Positions 9,403 through 21,942 of a stretch of 25,670 nucleotides of DNA are shown here, piece after piece. Each line of letters opens with the position of its first letter. The first letter of the stretch is position 1. A program made the position numbers and the translations under genes. This DNA is from Reclinomonas americana ATCC 50394 (taxonomy: Eukaryota > Jakobida > Jakobea > Jakobida): positions 64,048 through 89,717 of the forward strand of contig PS015095.1 in assembly GCA_048213135.1 (NCBI GenBank), given 5' to 3'. The notes under the pieces were generated by a model. The model ran no database searches. It worked only from the letters and a program-made list of their open reading frames with translations, and had not been told where the DNA came from.

Positions 9403-12007
9403 ATGAGCGATCCTGCGTGGTACACTCGCGGCATTGTGCTGTACGAGTGCTACGTACGTGCGTTCTACGACTCCAACGGCGATGGGCACGGCGATCTGGT
9501 TCGTGTGCGCACGCACAGGTGCATGTCTCTCCTTCCTCTTGCATGACATGCATGCATGCATGCACGCAGCGTGGTTTGGAGGCCAAGCTGGATCATATTG
9601 AGTCGCTGGGCGTGGATGTCATCTGGCTGCTACCGACGTACCCGTCGCCATTGTACGACGACGGCTACGATGTGGCGGATTACACACAGGTGTTGCCTGC
9701 GTATGGCACTGTCGATGACTTGATCGCTCTGGTCAAAGCTGGTGAGTGTGTGTGCCACAGCAGGCACTGGGAGCTCTCCTCTCTTCTTTTCTCCTCATCT
9801 GTGCATGCAGTGCATGCACGCGGCATGCGTCTGATCATGGATTTCATTCCGAACCACTGCTCCGATCAGCATCCGTGGTTCCAGGCTTCGCGCACTGGTC
9901 TTTACCGACAGCTGTCGTGTGCGTGTGTGTAACTACACAGTGACTGACACTGACTGGCTGGAGTGCAGATCCCACGGGCCCGTACGGCGACTACTTTGTG
10001 TGGTCCGACACGCCCGATCGCTACGCCGGTGTGCCTGTGATCTTTTGCGACACGTACTCCACCAACTGGGTGCGTGTGTGGTGGAGGCGGTGCCAGCGAG
10101 TGTGTTGTTGCTTGAGTGCTCATGCTGTTCGCAGTCGTTTGATGAAGTGCGCGGTCAGTACTACTGGCATCGATTCTTCCACACGCAGCCGGATCTCAAG
10201 TGCGCTCCCGCTTTTCCGTCCCCGTCGTGTGCTCCCTGACTGTCCCTCACTCCGCGGTGTCACAGCTACGACAATCCCAAGGTGCACCAGGAGATGCTGG
10301 ACGTGATGCGCTTCTGGCTCAGCAAGGGCGTCGACGGCTTCCGTGTCGACGCCGTTCCCGTTGCGTGATTGTTTTCTTCTCTCAGGCCTTCCTGCACTCT
10401 CTCTCGCTCACCTCCTATGTCCCTCCTCCTCCCCACGTCCTTCATCCTCTCATCCTTTCTCCTCCCCTTGTCCTTCCTCACCTCCGTTTCCCGCAGTACC
10501 TGTATCAGCGCGAAGGCACGCTGTGTGAGAACTTGCCGGAGACGCATGCGTTCATCAAGAAGATGCGTCGCGTGGTGGAGGAGGAGTTTGGCGGCGATCG
10601 CCTGCTGCTCTCGGAGGCCAACATGTGGCCCGAGGAACTGATTCCGTACTTTGGCGAGAGCGACGAGTTCCAGATGTGCTTCAACTTCCCCCTCATGCCA
10701 CGCTTCTACATGGCGCTGAAGAAGGGCGTCGGCCACGACTTGGTGTCCATTGTCAAGCGCACTCCTCCGCTTCCCGCCGGCTGCTCGTTGTGCACGTTTT
10801 TGCGCAATCATGTTGCGAGCTTGTTTCTCTTCGTGTGTGTGTGGTCAAGATCTGCTGACACGGCGTGTAGGATGAACTGGCACTGGCCGGCATGGTCACC
10901 GACGAGGAGCGCGAGTGGATGTGGCAGCAGTACGCACCGGAGCCGCGCATGAAGCTGCACAAGGGCATTCGCCGTCGCCTCGCGCCGCTGGTGAGAATTG
11001 TGCAGTCCTCCTCCCCCTTGGCCCTGCGCACTGACCAGCACTCTCTCATCCTTTAGCTCGACGGCGATGCTCGCAAGATCAAGCTCGCTCACGAGCTGGT
11101 ACGTGGCTGCTGCACCATCCTGCTCTCTTCGTCTCGTGTTGTGACCCGAATCGACAGCTGTTTTCTCTGCCCGGGTCACCGATCATCTATTACGGCGATG
11201 AGATCGGCATGGGCGACAACATCTGGCTGGAGGACCGTCATGGTGTGCGCACCCCGATGCAATGGTACTGTGGGATCCTGCTGTCCGCTCACACACACAG
11301 CTGTCGTCTCACTCGCCGCGCAACGCAGGGACGGCGAAAAAGCGAATGCAGGTTTTTCCGACGCCCCCGCCGACAAGCTGTACTGCCAGGTGGTGGCCAG
11401 TCCGCAGTTTGGTGCAAGCCGGTGAGTCAGTCCCACACCACTGCCGCAGAACACGGCATCTCACCCTCCTCTGTGTTGCGCACGCAGTGTGTCCGTGGCA
11501 GCCGCCGAAGCGGATCCGGACAGCATTCTGCACGCGATACGCAAGCTCATCACCGTGCGCAAGCAGCACAAGGCGTTTGCCCGTGGGCAGTGCGCGTGGC
11601 CGAACGTCGAGTTGCGTGCTGTCTCCTCGGTGTTTTTGGGCGCAACCTCTTCTGACGCACGACACTACTGCAGCAACGAAGCCGTGCTGGTGTGCGTCCG
11701 CTCCACCGACGACGACGCCGTACTGGTGCTGTCCAACTTGACCGACGCCACGCAAGCCGTGTCCATTGAGGTACATTACCTCTTCAGCCACCCTCTGCAC
11801 ACCACTCATATCTTTCCTGCGTCGATCCAGTTGTCCTCGCTGCACTCGTCCGTGTCTGCCGAACACCCGCTGATCGTGGAAGCCGGCGTGCACTTCGCCG
11901 ATCTGCTCCCCACCTCCAGCCCACCAATCTCCATCCACGAGAGCGCCGCACTCACAGCCGAACTGGCGCCCTTTGAGTACCGCTGGGTGGCTCTCCCGCG
12001 CACTTGA
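9403..12007 (+). CDS. Trehalose synthase (maltose glucosylmutase), GH13
   Basis: Thirteen exons (9403-9498, 9570-9741, 9811-9897, 9969-10069, 10135-10199, 10266-10359, 10497-10811, 10871-10990, 11057-11098, 11158-11264, 11329-11421, 11488-11770, 11831-12007) give 583 residues, normal for TreS without a fused maltokinase. The family interconverts maltose and trehalose. Visible hallmarks are [19 protein letters not shown] at the N-terminus, DFIPNH then [15 protein letters not shown] (nucleophile Asp202), SEANMWPEE (acid/base Glu245), FLRNH/DE (third acid Asp311, split by an intron) and [12 protein letters not shown] before GVRTPMQW. There is no signal peptide, so it is probably cytosolic. Introns at 10360 and 10812 start GTTGCG. 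The last intron (11771-11830, 60 nt) is in frame and stop-free, so its removal rests on family alignment. Eukaryotic TreS is unusual; ancient bacterial transfer is inferred. Confidence 0.92.
9547..9565. repeat. CATG tandem repeat in intron 1 of treS
   Basis: Four to five copies of the tetranucleotide CATG/ATGC just before the 3' splice site at 9569. The same motif also appears in the KAT8-like gene's second intron around 15818. Confidence 0.7.
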
Positions 12008-12050
12008 GGAGTCATCATCGCCCGTCCCGTCAATACACCGCTCCTCAATC

Positions 12051-14076
12051 ATGTCGTCGCGCGCCAACCTCACATTCCCCTTTCTCAGTCTCCTCCTCCT
12101 CTTGCTCATCCTCGCGATCGCCTTGTGCTCACCTCCATCGGTGCTGGCAAGGGAGGCGCACGAGCGGCCACAAACAGTCATCCGACCGCAAGGATTCCGC
12201 ACCACGCGCGTCCGCGGCTATCACCGACTGCGTCCCTCCTCCCCTCACTCGGCCTCTCCTTCCCTGCATCACCAACAACAGCAGCACCTCAGAGGAGACG
12301 CACACGTGCACGTGGCAAAGGAATCGCATGACGGTGGAATTATGCATCGCTTTGTGCACGCGCATGAGCGTGTGAATGGTGAGTGGAGTGGAGGGCGTGT
12401 GTAGAGAGGGAAGGTGTGCCTGCCTGCTCATCTCCATGTGTGTGTGAAGATGAGTGGAATCAGCCTCTTGCCGCTGTTCCTGTGTGGAACATCACGGCCC
12501 CGGCCATTCCCAGCAACCGACTGGCGGTGGTCTTTGCGGGCACTGGTGTGGCGGTGTTTGGTGAGTGTGCGATGCGAGGAGAGAGAGAGAGAGGTAAAAT
12601 GAGCTCTGTTGCTCACTTGTCCGACTGCGCAGGCTATCAGTACTCGGGCGATCCGCACTTGGTGTCGGTGCATGTCAACTCGGGGCGCATCGAGTGGGTG
12701 CGTTGAGCTGTTATTGCCTTTTCCTACTGTTGCTCTCTGATCGCTCATCTCTTTTGGCGCGCGCGCGGCAGAGCGGACGACCGGGAAATCACTGGGGCTA
12801 TGCGGTGGACACGGCACTGGGAAGCGGCACGGTGGCCGCCGTTGGGTGTGAGTTTGAGTATGCGCAGTGTGTGGTGTACGGGTGGAAGGATGGCTCGTCG
12901 GGAGGCGATCCGCTGTGGCAGCTGCGGATGCCGCCCATGGCCGGGCAAATTATCGGCAATCCGGTGGAGAACGCCGTGCAGTTGTCGTACGACGGTACTC
13001 TCGGTCTGGCCACCATGATCAACCCCGACTATACTGTTGCGTGCACGACGCCAGAGTCGTCTCCTCCGTCCCTTTCCCTTGTTCTCATTATGCGCTGCGT
13101 GCAGGCGACACTGGTGTGGTTCAACGCGCAGACCGGCGAACAGATTGGCACTGTTGTGGTGCCGGCCGTCGGCACCAACGACCATCACGTGTGGCTGGAC
13201 CGCTCACCGACGTCGACCACACGCACGGCTCTGGTGTTTGGCGACCGTGTGTACCGTCTCACGCTGGACACCAAGGGAGCGCTGACCCCGGTGTCGGTTC
13301 CGCTGCCGGACGCGGTGCCGCCGCTGACTGGCTCGCTGATGCAGGCCTCCAACGATATTAGCGCGCTGCTGGTGGTGTCGAGCAAGACACAGTCGGAGTG
13401 CCCGGCGACCGCCGGACGTGCGTGGTACCTCGAGTCGTGCACCGGCTCCGCGTGCACACTCACCAAGTCTGCGTGCTCCGTGAGCCTCCAAACCACGTGG
13501 CTCGACACGACGCCGCGTGCCGTCTCCACTGGTGGACTGTACACACCCAACTGGCTCAACCCGACGCAGGTCACCATCGTCACCGAGGTCATTGATCTGG
13601 CCTCTGGCGGCCTGGTCTTCACCGTCTCCCAGCCGTTCAATTGCACCGATGGTTCGCCGCCCGTCTTTGTTTTCTTCTTCATTTCCCCTGACTCACCGGC
13701 TGGTGGTCTGCACAGCCAACGACTGCAGCAACATTGAGTATTACGCGACACCGGCTGTGGACGCCACGAGCACATTTGTGGCGTGGGCGGCCACCGGACG
13801 CGGTGTGTACTTGCTGGACTTGCGGTCTCGCGCGTTGAAGCTGGCATTCACGTTGGACGCGAACACTAGCTTGGTGAGTCGTGGTGCCTGTGTCGGGCGA
13901 CATTCTCATTCTCATTTGCTCCCCTCGCCGAAATGCAGTGCGGCACCTCGGCGCTCAGTATCATGTGGGTTCGCGGCGCGCCGTTTGTCTACATCACGGT
14001 GGCTGCCGCGGCGCCGACCCAGGGCGACTGCACACGGTCGGTACTCGCCGGTTGGGAGGTGCCCGTCGACCGATAA
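12051..14076 (+). CDS. Secreted beta-propeller-like protein, unknown
   Basis: Exons 12051-12378, 12450-12560, 12633-12697, 12772-13035, 13105-13651, 13716-13873 and 13939-14076 total 1611 nt, giving 536 residues. A signal peptide is obvious: short polar start, a Leu-rich core (LSLLLLLLILAIALC), then PPSVLA. Residues ~35-110 are His/Arg/Gln-rich and low complexity. The remainder has repeating blade-like units such as 'VSVHVNSGRIEW', 'VYGWKDGS...PLWQLRMP' and 'ATLVWFNAQTGEQIG', resembling PQQ-type or WD-type propeller strands, plus many Cys that suggest disulfides in an extracellular or luminal protein. I cannot assign a named family. The start codon is 43 nt after the treS stop, so promoter and 5' UTR must be very short or overlap treS. 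The intron at 13036-13104 starts GTTGCG, is 69 nt and stop-free, so retention would not break the frame. Confidence 0.8.
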
Positions 14077-14186
14077 GCAGTGATCGGGAGAGGCACACAC
14101 AGACAGAAGAGAGACAGTGGCTTGGCCCCCCAAAAAAATACAGCATTGCGTAGTCTTGTGTTTCACCATTGTCGTTTCGACAAGTC
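14077..14186. other. Convergent 3' intergenic spacer
   Basis: 110 nt separate the stop codons of the plus-strand propeller gene and the minus-strand acetyltransferase gene. It contains a short A-tract (14132-14138). Both 3' UTRs must end here or overlap. Confidence 0.6.
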
Positions 14187-16069
<1,883 letters not shown>

Positions 16070-16258
16070 TGATGCCACGCACACACACACACAAGGGAGA
16101 TGCGCGGGAAAGCACCTTCCAGGACACAACAAAACGTCGCCCTTGCTTTACTCTATCTCTTCCTCCCATTGCCGCCACAGGCTGCCACAAGCGCAGGGCG
16201 TGGTCTCCTTCCTGTTCACAGTAGCCTGCCCCCCCATCTCTCTTTCTCCCTCCTATCA
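16070..16258. promoter_or_regulatory. Candidate bidirectional promoter
   Basis: 189 nt separate the start codons of the divergent KAT8-like and Myb genes, so both promoters must lie here or within the coding regions. It contains a CA repeat (16078-16093) and pyrimidine-rich stretches on the plus strand. No TATA box is visible. Function is inferred from geometry only. Confidence 0.45.
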
Positions 16259-18733
16259 ATGTCATCTCCGCCGGTGAATGATGCCTATAGTCTCCGAAAT
16301 ACTGATCGTCACTGCGCGCGCACACTGACTCGTGCACAGCAGGTGGCGGCGGCCGGAGTCTCGTCGGCTCGCCACCGAAAAGGCAACCGTATTCAGTGGA
16401 CCGAAGAAGAGGTGCGTGCATGTGTGTGAGAGAGCACACACCACATATGCGCGTTTGTGTCTGTCTCCCTTACCCCGCGCGCACGCATAGAACATGCTGC
16501 TGCAACGCGCAGTGGAGGAAGTCGGCGCCAACTGGAAAGACGTGGCAGCGCGAGTGCCGCGTCGCACCGTGCAGCAGTGTCGGCAGCACTGGACGCGACT
16601 GCACATCAAAGCCTCCGAGTGGACCGCCGGTGAAGACGACATGCTAGCAGAGGCGGTCGACGAGCTCGGCACTGGCAGCTGGGCCGCGGTGGCTGCACGC
16701 ATGAGTGGAGGGCGCAGTGAGCGGCAGTGTCGAGAGCGGTGGACGCGGGCGCTGCAGTGGAGCGCAGAGGAGGATGAGCGACTTACCGAGCTGGTGGGCG
16801 TGTGTGGCNNNNNNNNNNNNNNNNNNNNNNNNNNNNNNNNNNNNNNNNNNNNNNNNNNNNNNNNNNNNNNNNNNNNNNNNNNNNNNNNNNNNNNNNNNNN
16901 NNNNNNNNNNNNNNNNNNNNNNNNNNNNNNNNNNNNNNNNNNNNNNNNNNNNNNNNNNNNNNNNNNNNNNNNNNNNNNNNNNNNNNNNNNNNNNNNNNNN
17001 NNNNNNNNNNNNNNNNNNNNNNNNNNNNNNNNNNNNNNNNNNNNNNNNNNNNNNNNNNNNNNNNNNNNNNNNNNNNNNNNNNNNNNNNNNNNNNNNNNNN
17101 NNNNNNNNNNNNNNNNNNNNNNNNNNNNNNNNNNNNNNNNNNNNNNNNNNNNNNNNNNNNNNNNNNNNNNNNNNNNNNNNNNNNNNNNNNNNNNNNNNNN
17201 NNNNNNNNNNNNNNNNNNNNNNNNNNNNNNNNNNNNNNNNNNNNNNNNNNNNNNNNNNNNNNNNNNNNNNNNNNNNNNNNNNNNNNNNNNNNNNNNNNNN
17301 NNNNNNNNNNNNNNNNNNNNNNGATGATGATGGCGACGAATTGCAGTGGGCGACCGTGGCCGCCGGTATACCGGGCCGGAGCGATACCGAGTGCCGGCGA
17401 CGATGGAGCAGAGTGTCGGGCTTGTTGCGCAAGAGTGGTGCGACGCGCAGAAAAGCCTCGTGGACGACCGAGGAGGATGAGTGGTTGACGGCGTTGGTGA
17501 ATCAATACGGCACCAGTAAGTGGGGCACGGTGGCTGCCGCCATGACGGGTCGCTCCGACCACGAGTGCGACAGCGGTGGAACACGGTCGTCAATCCGCAC
17601 GTTAATAAGCAGTGGTGGAGTCCCGAGGAGAACCAGCGGCTGACGAAGCTGGTGAAGAAGCACGGCGCCAACCGCTGGCCGACCATCGCCAACCACATGC
17701 CCGGGCGGACCGCCTCGCAGTGCCTCCTCCACTGGACGCAGTCGCTGGATCCACGCATCAACAAGTGCAGCTGGGCCAAGGAGGAGGATGAGCGACTGAC
17801 GGCGTTGGTGAACGAGTTCGGCATGCGACACTGGGTGGAGATTGCCGCGCAAATGCCCGGCCGCACCAACAGCCAGTGCCGGCAACGGTGGACGCGGGTC
17901 ATTGATCCGAAAATCAAGAAAGGCATGTGGTCACAGGAGGAGGATGAGCTCCTGCTCCAGTTGGTCGACGAGCACGGCACGCGCAACTGGGCCGAGATCT
18001 CGGCTCGCATGCCGAGCCGCATCGATGTGCAGTGCCGCANNNNNNNNNNNNNNNNNNNNCCCGATGGATGCAGATGCTGGACCAGCGCTCCCGCGGCACC
18101 AGCCTGCAGATCCCCGCCAACTCTGCGGGGGCCACCTCTACCTCCTCTTCTTCCTCCTCCTCCACCACCACCACCACCACCACCACCGTCACCATCACCG
18201 ACACGTCGATTACCACCACCACCACCACCACCACGACACCGGCCGAGAGAAGAATATCAGCGGCCTCAGACAGTAGCAACACGAGCGGTGGCAGCAGCAA
18301 CAGCAGTGGTGGTGGCGGTGGCGGCAGCTCCAGCGAGCGACGTCGGAAAGCCGCCAAGCAGGCGCAGTTGCGTCGTCACGAGTGTGCATGTGATGCAATG
18401 GGTAGCGCCTCTCTCACGCACACACGCAGAGCGTATTCCGCGGCGGGTGACGCTGCTGCGGATGGGAGTGGCGAGGATGCACTCATGCTACTCTCTCGAG
18501 TCGTGTCGTCGGCGACCGCCTCCCGCAAGCAGCGACACAGTGAGCGCTTCCGCGACGATGACGACGACGATGACGACGACGATGCTGACGAGTCGTCGCT
18601 GTCAAGTGACGGCACGTGGGAGAGCGACGACGACGGCGATGAGGGCAACAGCGACGAGTATGCGGCAGTGTGCACATCGCCGCACAAGAGACCATGCAAC
18701 CGGCGCGAAGCCTCGGCGGCCGCAGTCGCTTGA
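16259..18733 (+). CDS. Myb/SANT-repeat protein with at least eight repeats, gapped
   Basis: Exons 16259-16411 and 16491-18733, the second broken by two gaps. Visible Myb/SANT repeats, each with W-T/S-x-E-E-D, a mid W and a C-R-x-R/H-W end, begin at about 16398, 16617, 16758 (cut by gap), before 17323 (only its end seen), 17460, 17610, 17769 and 17928. These bind DNA in families such as c-Myb and SNAPc4. After the last repeat comes a Ser/Thr-rich low-complexity tail, a Gly/Ser run, a basic stretch and an Asp run (about 18555-18592), ending with TGA at 18731-18733. The frame shifts once near 17568: one base appears to be missing in the codons for the conserved C-R-Q-R-W, where the other repeats have TGCCG or TGTCG. 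This is probably a one-base sequence error, otherwise the gene is broken. The 20-N gap at 18040 lies within the final C-R-x-R-W motif, so little is missing there. A nuclear DNA-binding regulator is inferred. Confidence 0.85.
16809..17322. other. Assembly gap (N) inside the Myb repeats
   Basis: 514 N between a repeat that has only its first half and one that has only its second half. The sequence on both sides is repetitive, so collapse of near-identical tandem repeats is a likely cause. If the gap size is right, it could hold about three more repeats. Confidence 0.95.
17566..17570 (+). other. Apparent 1-base frameshift in the Myb gene
   Basis: Upstream codons read ...His-Glu-Cys in one frame; downstream Arg-Gln-Arg-Trp continues in the frame one base earlier, sharing the C at 17568. 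A lost C from a CC pair would explain it exactly. Confidence 0.75.
18040..18059. other. Assembly gap (20 N)
   Basis: Short gap of nominal length in the last Myb repeat. Coding sequence on both sides belongs to the same C-R-x-R-W motif, so the true missing length is probably only a few bases. Confidence 0.95.
18140..18240 (+). repeat. ACC/TCC trinucleotide tract coding Ser/Thr
   Basis: Runs of TCC then ACC codons encode consecutive Ser then Thr residues in the tail of the Myb protein, with a short interruption (GTCACCATCACC...). Typical slippage-prone coding repeat. Confidence 0.85.
18555..18592 (+). repeat. GAC/GAT tract coding poly-Asp
   Basis: About ten successive Asp codons, GAC and GAT mixed, in the acidic tail of the Myb protein. 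Acidic runs of this kind occur in transcription activators and histone-binding proteins; function here is inferred. Confidence 0.85.
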
Positions 18734-19221
18734 GAGAGAAGACAATTTGTTTTTGCTGAGGAATTTGAGAGTTTACGCAAGTCTAGTGTGGAAACTGGTG
18801 GTGCAGCGCGCAAGCACGTTGCGGATGCATTGCTGGCAGTGATGGGTGCATCTACTACTGCACAAAACAAGCGCCGAGTGGTGCGACCAATTTTGTGTAA
18901 GGTGCGGCGTCGCATGCGCGCGGGTGAATTTTCGTCCACAGGAAAGCACCCGTCTGGCGGAAAGAGGATATTATCGATGTTGCTACGTATACTGTGCAGT
19001 AGGGTAAGCAAGCGGAGCATGCGACAGCACGGGAGCTTGTGAACGTAATATCGACAATTCATGATCAAGCTTTCACTGCAGCTGTCTGCGCATGCAGCGT
19101 CGCACGGAGGGATTCTCACGACTTCTGCAAGTCACCCCTCTTGCACAAACCACCACTCTCCGAGGCAAAGGCAACTCAACTTCACAGATATCGGGGGGAC
19201 AAGACAAACAGCACAGAGAAA
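18734..19221. other. Intergenic, nothing supported
   Basis: 488 nt between the Myb stop codon and the acyltransferase start. I see no tRNA, repeat or conserved coding. An 84-codon basic open frame at 18788-19042 is present but has no family resemblance. It must contain the Myb 3' UTR and the acyltransferase promoter. Confidence 0.5.
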
Positions 19222-21841
19222 ATGGCTCCGAACGCGGGCATTCTCTACACCATCGTCATCAGCGTGTTGCGCTTTGTGCTCCACACGTTCTACAGTTGCG
19301 TGTGCACGAGTGTGCAAGTGTGTGAGTGCGAGAGAGAAGAACTCACAAGCGCGCACAGAGCGGATTGAGTTGCGTGGCACGGAAAACATTCCCGATGACG
19401 CGCCAGTGATCTTGGCAGGGTGAGCGCGCGCTCTCTCACTCTGTATGTGTGCATGTGTGTGCATAAGAGAGAGAGAGAGTCAAACGCTCACGCTCTTCTT
19501 TGATTGAGCAGCATGCATCCGAATGGACTCGTCGATGGTCTGCTGGTGGCCTGCACGTGCGGAAGGTACATCACTCACTTGTCTGATGTTGTTGTCTGAG
19601 TGCCACTCTCGTCTCTCTCACACACATACACGCACAGGCCGCTGTCCTTTGTCGTCAAGGCGCCACTGTTGCGCATTCCGGTGGTCGGCTGGCTGCTGCG
19701 CAAGCTGCATGCAGTGGGCGTCAATCGCCGCAGCGATCAGGCCGCTGGTCAGGCAGCGGTATGTCACACAGTGAGAGGGGAGGGGGAGGAGACAAAAAAG
19801 AGACAACAAGGGAAGCCTGACACGCTGGGTGACTGCAGAACAATGACGATGCGTTCCGCGGAATGGTGAGCTGCTGCGTCTGCTTTTGCTGTCTCTTTTT
19901 TTTCCGTGGTGGTGTTCACGAGGTGCGTGGTCCAGCGTGACTTGCTGCGTCGCAACGGCGCCATGATCATCTTCCCCGAGGGCATCTCGCACAACGAGAG
20001 CGATGTTGCGCGTCAGTGGTGTTGTGATTGCGAGTGGTGGATTCTGACTCGTTGAGCAGATTCAGGAGCTCCGGACGGGCTTTGCACGTGCAGCCATTGC
20101 GGCGTTGCGGAGCGAGGAAGGCGCGAAGACGCCGATTGAGCGCGTGTACGGTCAGTGTAGTGAGTGGTGGATGGGATGACGATGTGTTGCAGTTGCATGA
20201 CTCGACTCGCGCAGTGGTGCCTGTCGGCTTGAACTACCTCAACAAGAACGAACTGCGCACGGACGTGTTTGTGGTGCGATGCGCACCTCTGCCTCCGTAC
20301 GCTTGTGGCTGTTGATGGCTCGTCATCTGAATACACCGCGCGCTCGCAGGAGTTCGGAAAGCCGTTGGTGGTGGAGGCGGCCACTGTGGCCGACTCGGTG
20401 GCTGCCGGAAAGGAGTTTGATTTGGCTCATGTTGCGTCGCCTCCTGCTTTCTGCATCCGTGCACACACACTGCTGCTCATCCAATCGTCGATCGGCAGCA
20501 ACTTCGCGACAGCCTGGCTGAGCGGTGAGCGACAAGCGCAGCCGTCTGCACGTCAAGCTTGCACTCACCCCGTGAATAATAGTTTGCGCGAAGTCACATT
20601 GACGGCGCCCAGCTGGACTCACATTCACCTGCTGTCCCTGGCGCGCAAGATGTACATGGAAGACGGTCAGCCTCGTACTCTCACTCTCTCTTTCGGTATT
20701 CTCTCACTGCCGATCTCTTCTCGCAGGCGCGGAGGAGCTGACGCCTCACGAAACCATCGATGTCATGCGCAAGTTTGTGGAGCAGTACAACAAGGCTGCT
20801 GCGCAGGATCCCGAAGTGCAGGCCATTAGACCGGATCTTGAGTTGTACGGCGCGCAGCTTGCGGTGTTGCGCATGTCCGACAATGTTGCGCTGTCGTCGG
20901 GTGTGCTGCTGTTGCTGCTGCTCCTGCAACTAACTCGTGCCGCAGGAAGTGGTCACCACTCATTCGCGATCGCTGCTCCTCCGCCTCCTCTTTACGCTGC
21001 TCGTCGTGTGCGTCCCACACACACTTCACATACGCGCTTGAACGAAGAAGGCCGCTGCATGTGTGTTGACCCTGAGTCTGTTGTTGTGCGCAGGTGGCCA
21101 CTGGCAGCGCCAGGACTCGTTGTCTATGCACCTCTGTTGCGTACATTCCCCCTCCCAACCAACCAACCATTGCACCTACATGTACACTCACCTGCTGCCG
21201 ATGTACAGGGCGTTCGTGTCACGTTGGGTGAGCAAACGGTTGGCGGCAGGCTATCGCGACCAGATTGGTTAGTTCCGCCACCACACCACATGTTCCATCG
21301 CCTCACTGACCACCTCCCTCCTATGCTCGTCACAGCGCACTACCGAATGATGGTGGGCCTGCTGCTCTCGGTGTTCATGCTCGTGGTGGCCTTTACCATC
21401 GCCTTCCTGCGCTACAATGTGGTGACAGCCATGCTGACGGTGACGGCCTTGTTCATTGCCGGCAATATTGTTGCGCACTCTCCTATCCTCTCCTTCACAT
21501 TCACGCTCGCACGCTCACCCGCTCACACAACCACAGTCCATTCGCCTGCGTCCAATGCGCCTCACTCTGGCCACCTGCAAGCGCCTGCTCTTCTCCCAGT
21601 TCCTCGACATCAACGCCCTTCGTGCTCGCCGTGCAGAACTCAAGACGCGCATCGTGGCGTTGCGTCATATGCATCCCCTATGCGCGTGCATCCAACCCCG
21701 AACTGGAGCTCTCACCACGCGTTTTGCTTGCACAGCGTCACCGACAAGTACCTCGACGACAATCTGCGCGCCAAACTTCGTGCTCCGCGTCCAGCCAGTG
21801 ACCTGACTTCCACGCTGCTCTCCTCCTCGTCGTCCACGTAA
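19222..21841 (+). CDS. Glycerol-3-phosphate/DHAP acyltransferase-like membrane enzyme
   Basis: Eighteen exons (19222-19294, 19359-19419, 19512-19565, 19638-19758, 19839-19865, 19936-20004, 20060-20150, 20215-20273, 20350-20430, 20499-20524, 20583-20665, 20727-20884, 20946-21007, 21094-21135, 21209-21267, 21336-21469, 21537-21658, 21736-21841) give 475 residues. PlsC-type motifs are visible: GMHPNGLVDG (His47, Asp53, spaced as in yeast Sct1/Gpt2), a Gly-Val-Asn-Arg motif after KLHAV, FPEGISHNE (125-133) and VVPVGLNYLNK followed by VFVEFGKPL. Hydrophobic stretches lie near the N-terminus and in two C-terminal clusters (LLLRLLFTLLVVWPLAAPG, then GLLLSVFMLVVAFTIAFL), so an ER or organelle membrane protein is likely. 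The family esterifies the sn-1 position of glycerol-3-phosphate or dihydroxyacetone phosphate in glycerolipid synthesis. It is shorter than yeast Sct1/Gpt2 (over 700 residues). Seven of 17 introns start GTTGCG. Substrate is inferred; lysophospholipid acylation is possible. Confidence 0.88.
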
Positions 21842-21942
21842 TCCTGCGCACGCAGCAGGGAAAGAAGAGAGAAAGAAGAGGAGTAAAGGTCGACTTGCAT
21901 GTCCCACTCGCAGCGGACAACTCGTAAAAAAAGCCAAAGGCG
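21842..21942. other. Short intergenic spacer
   Basis: 101 nt between the acyltransferase stop codon and the proposed start of the next plus-strand gene. Purine-rich (GA-rich) first half; no poly(A) hexamer seen. Confidence 0.5.

Noticed and set aside
10204-10215. Possible selfish element or CRISPR-like repeats in repetitive introns
   Set aside because: All repetition seen is simple microsatellite or tandem protein-coding repeat; there are no spaced direct repeats, terminal inverted repeats or transposase genes.
18788-19042. 84-codon basic open frame between the Myb and acyltransferase genes
   Set aside because: Composition is arginine-rich chance translation of GC-rich DNA, no recognisable domain, and it lies where a 3' UTR is expected. 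Not excluded, but not supported.
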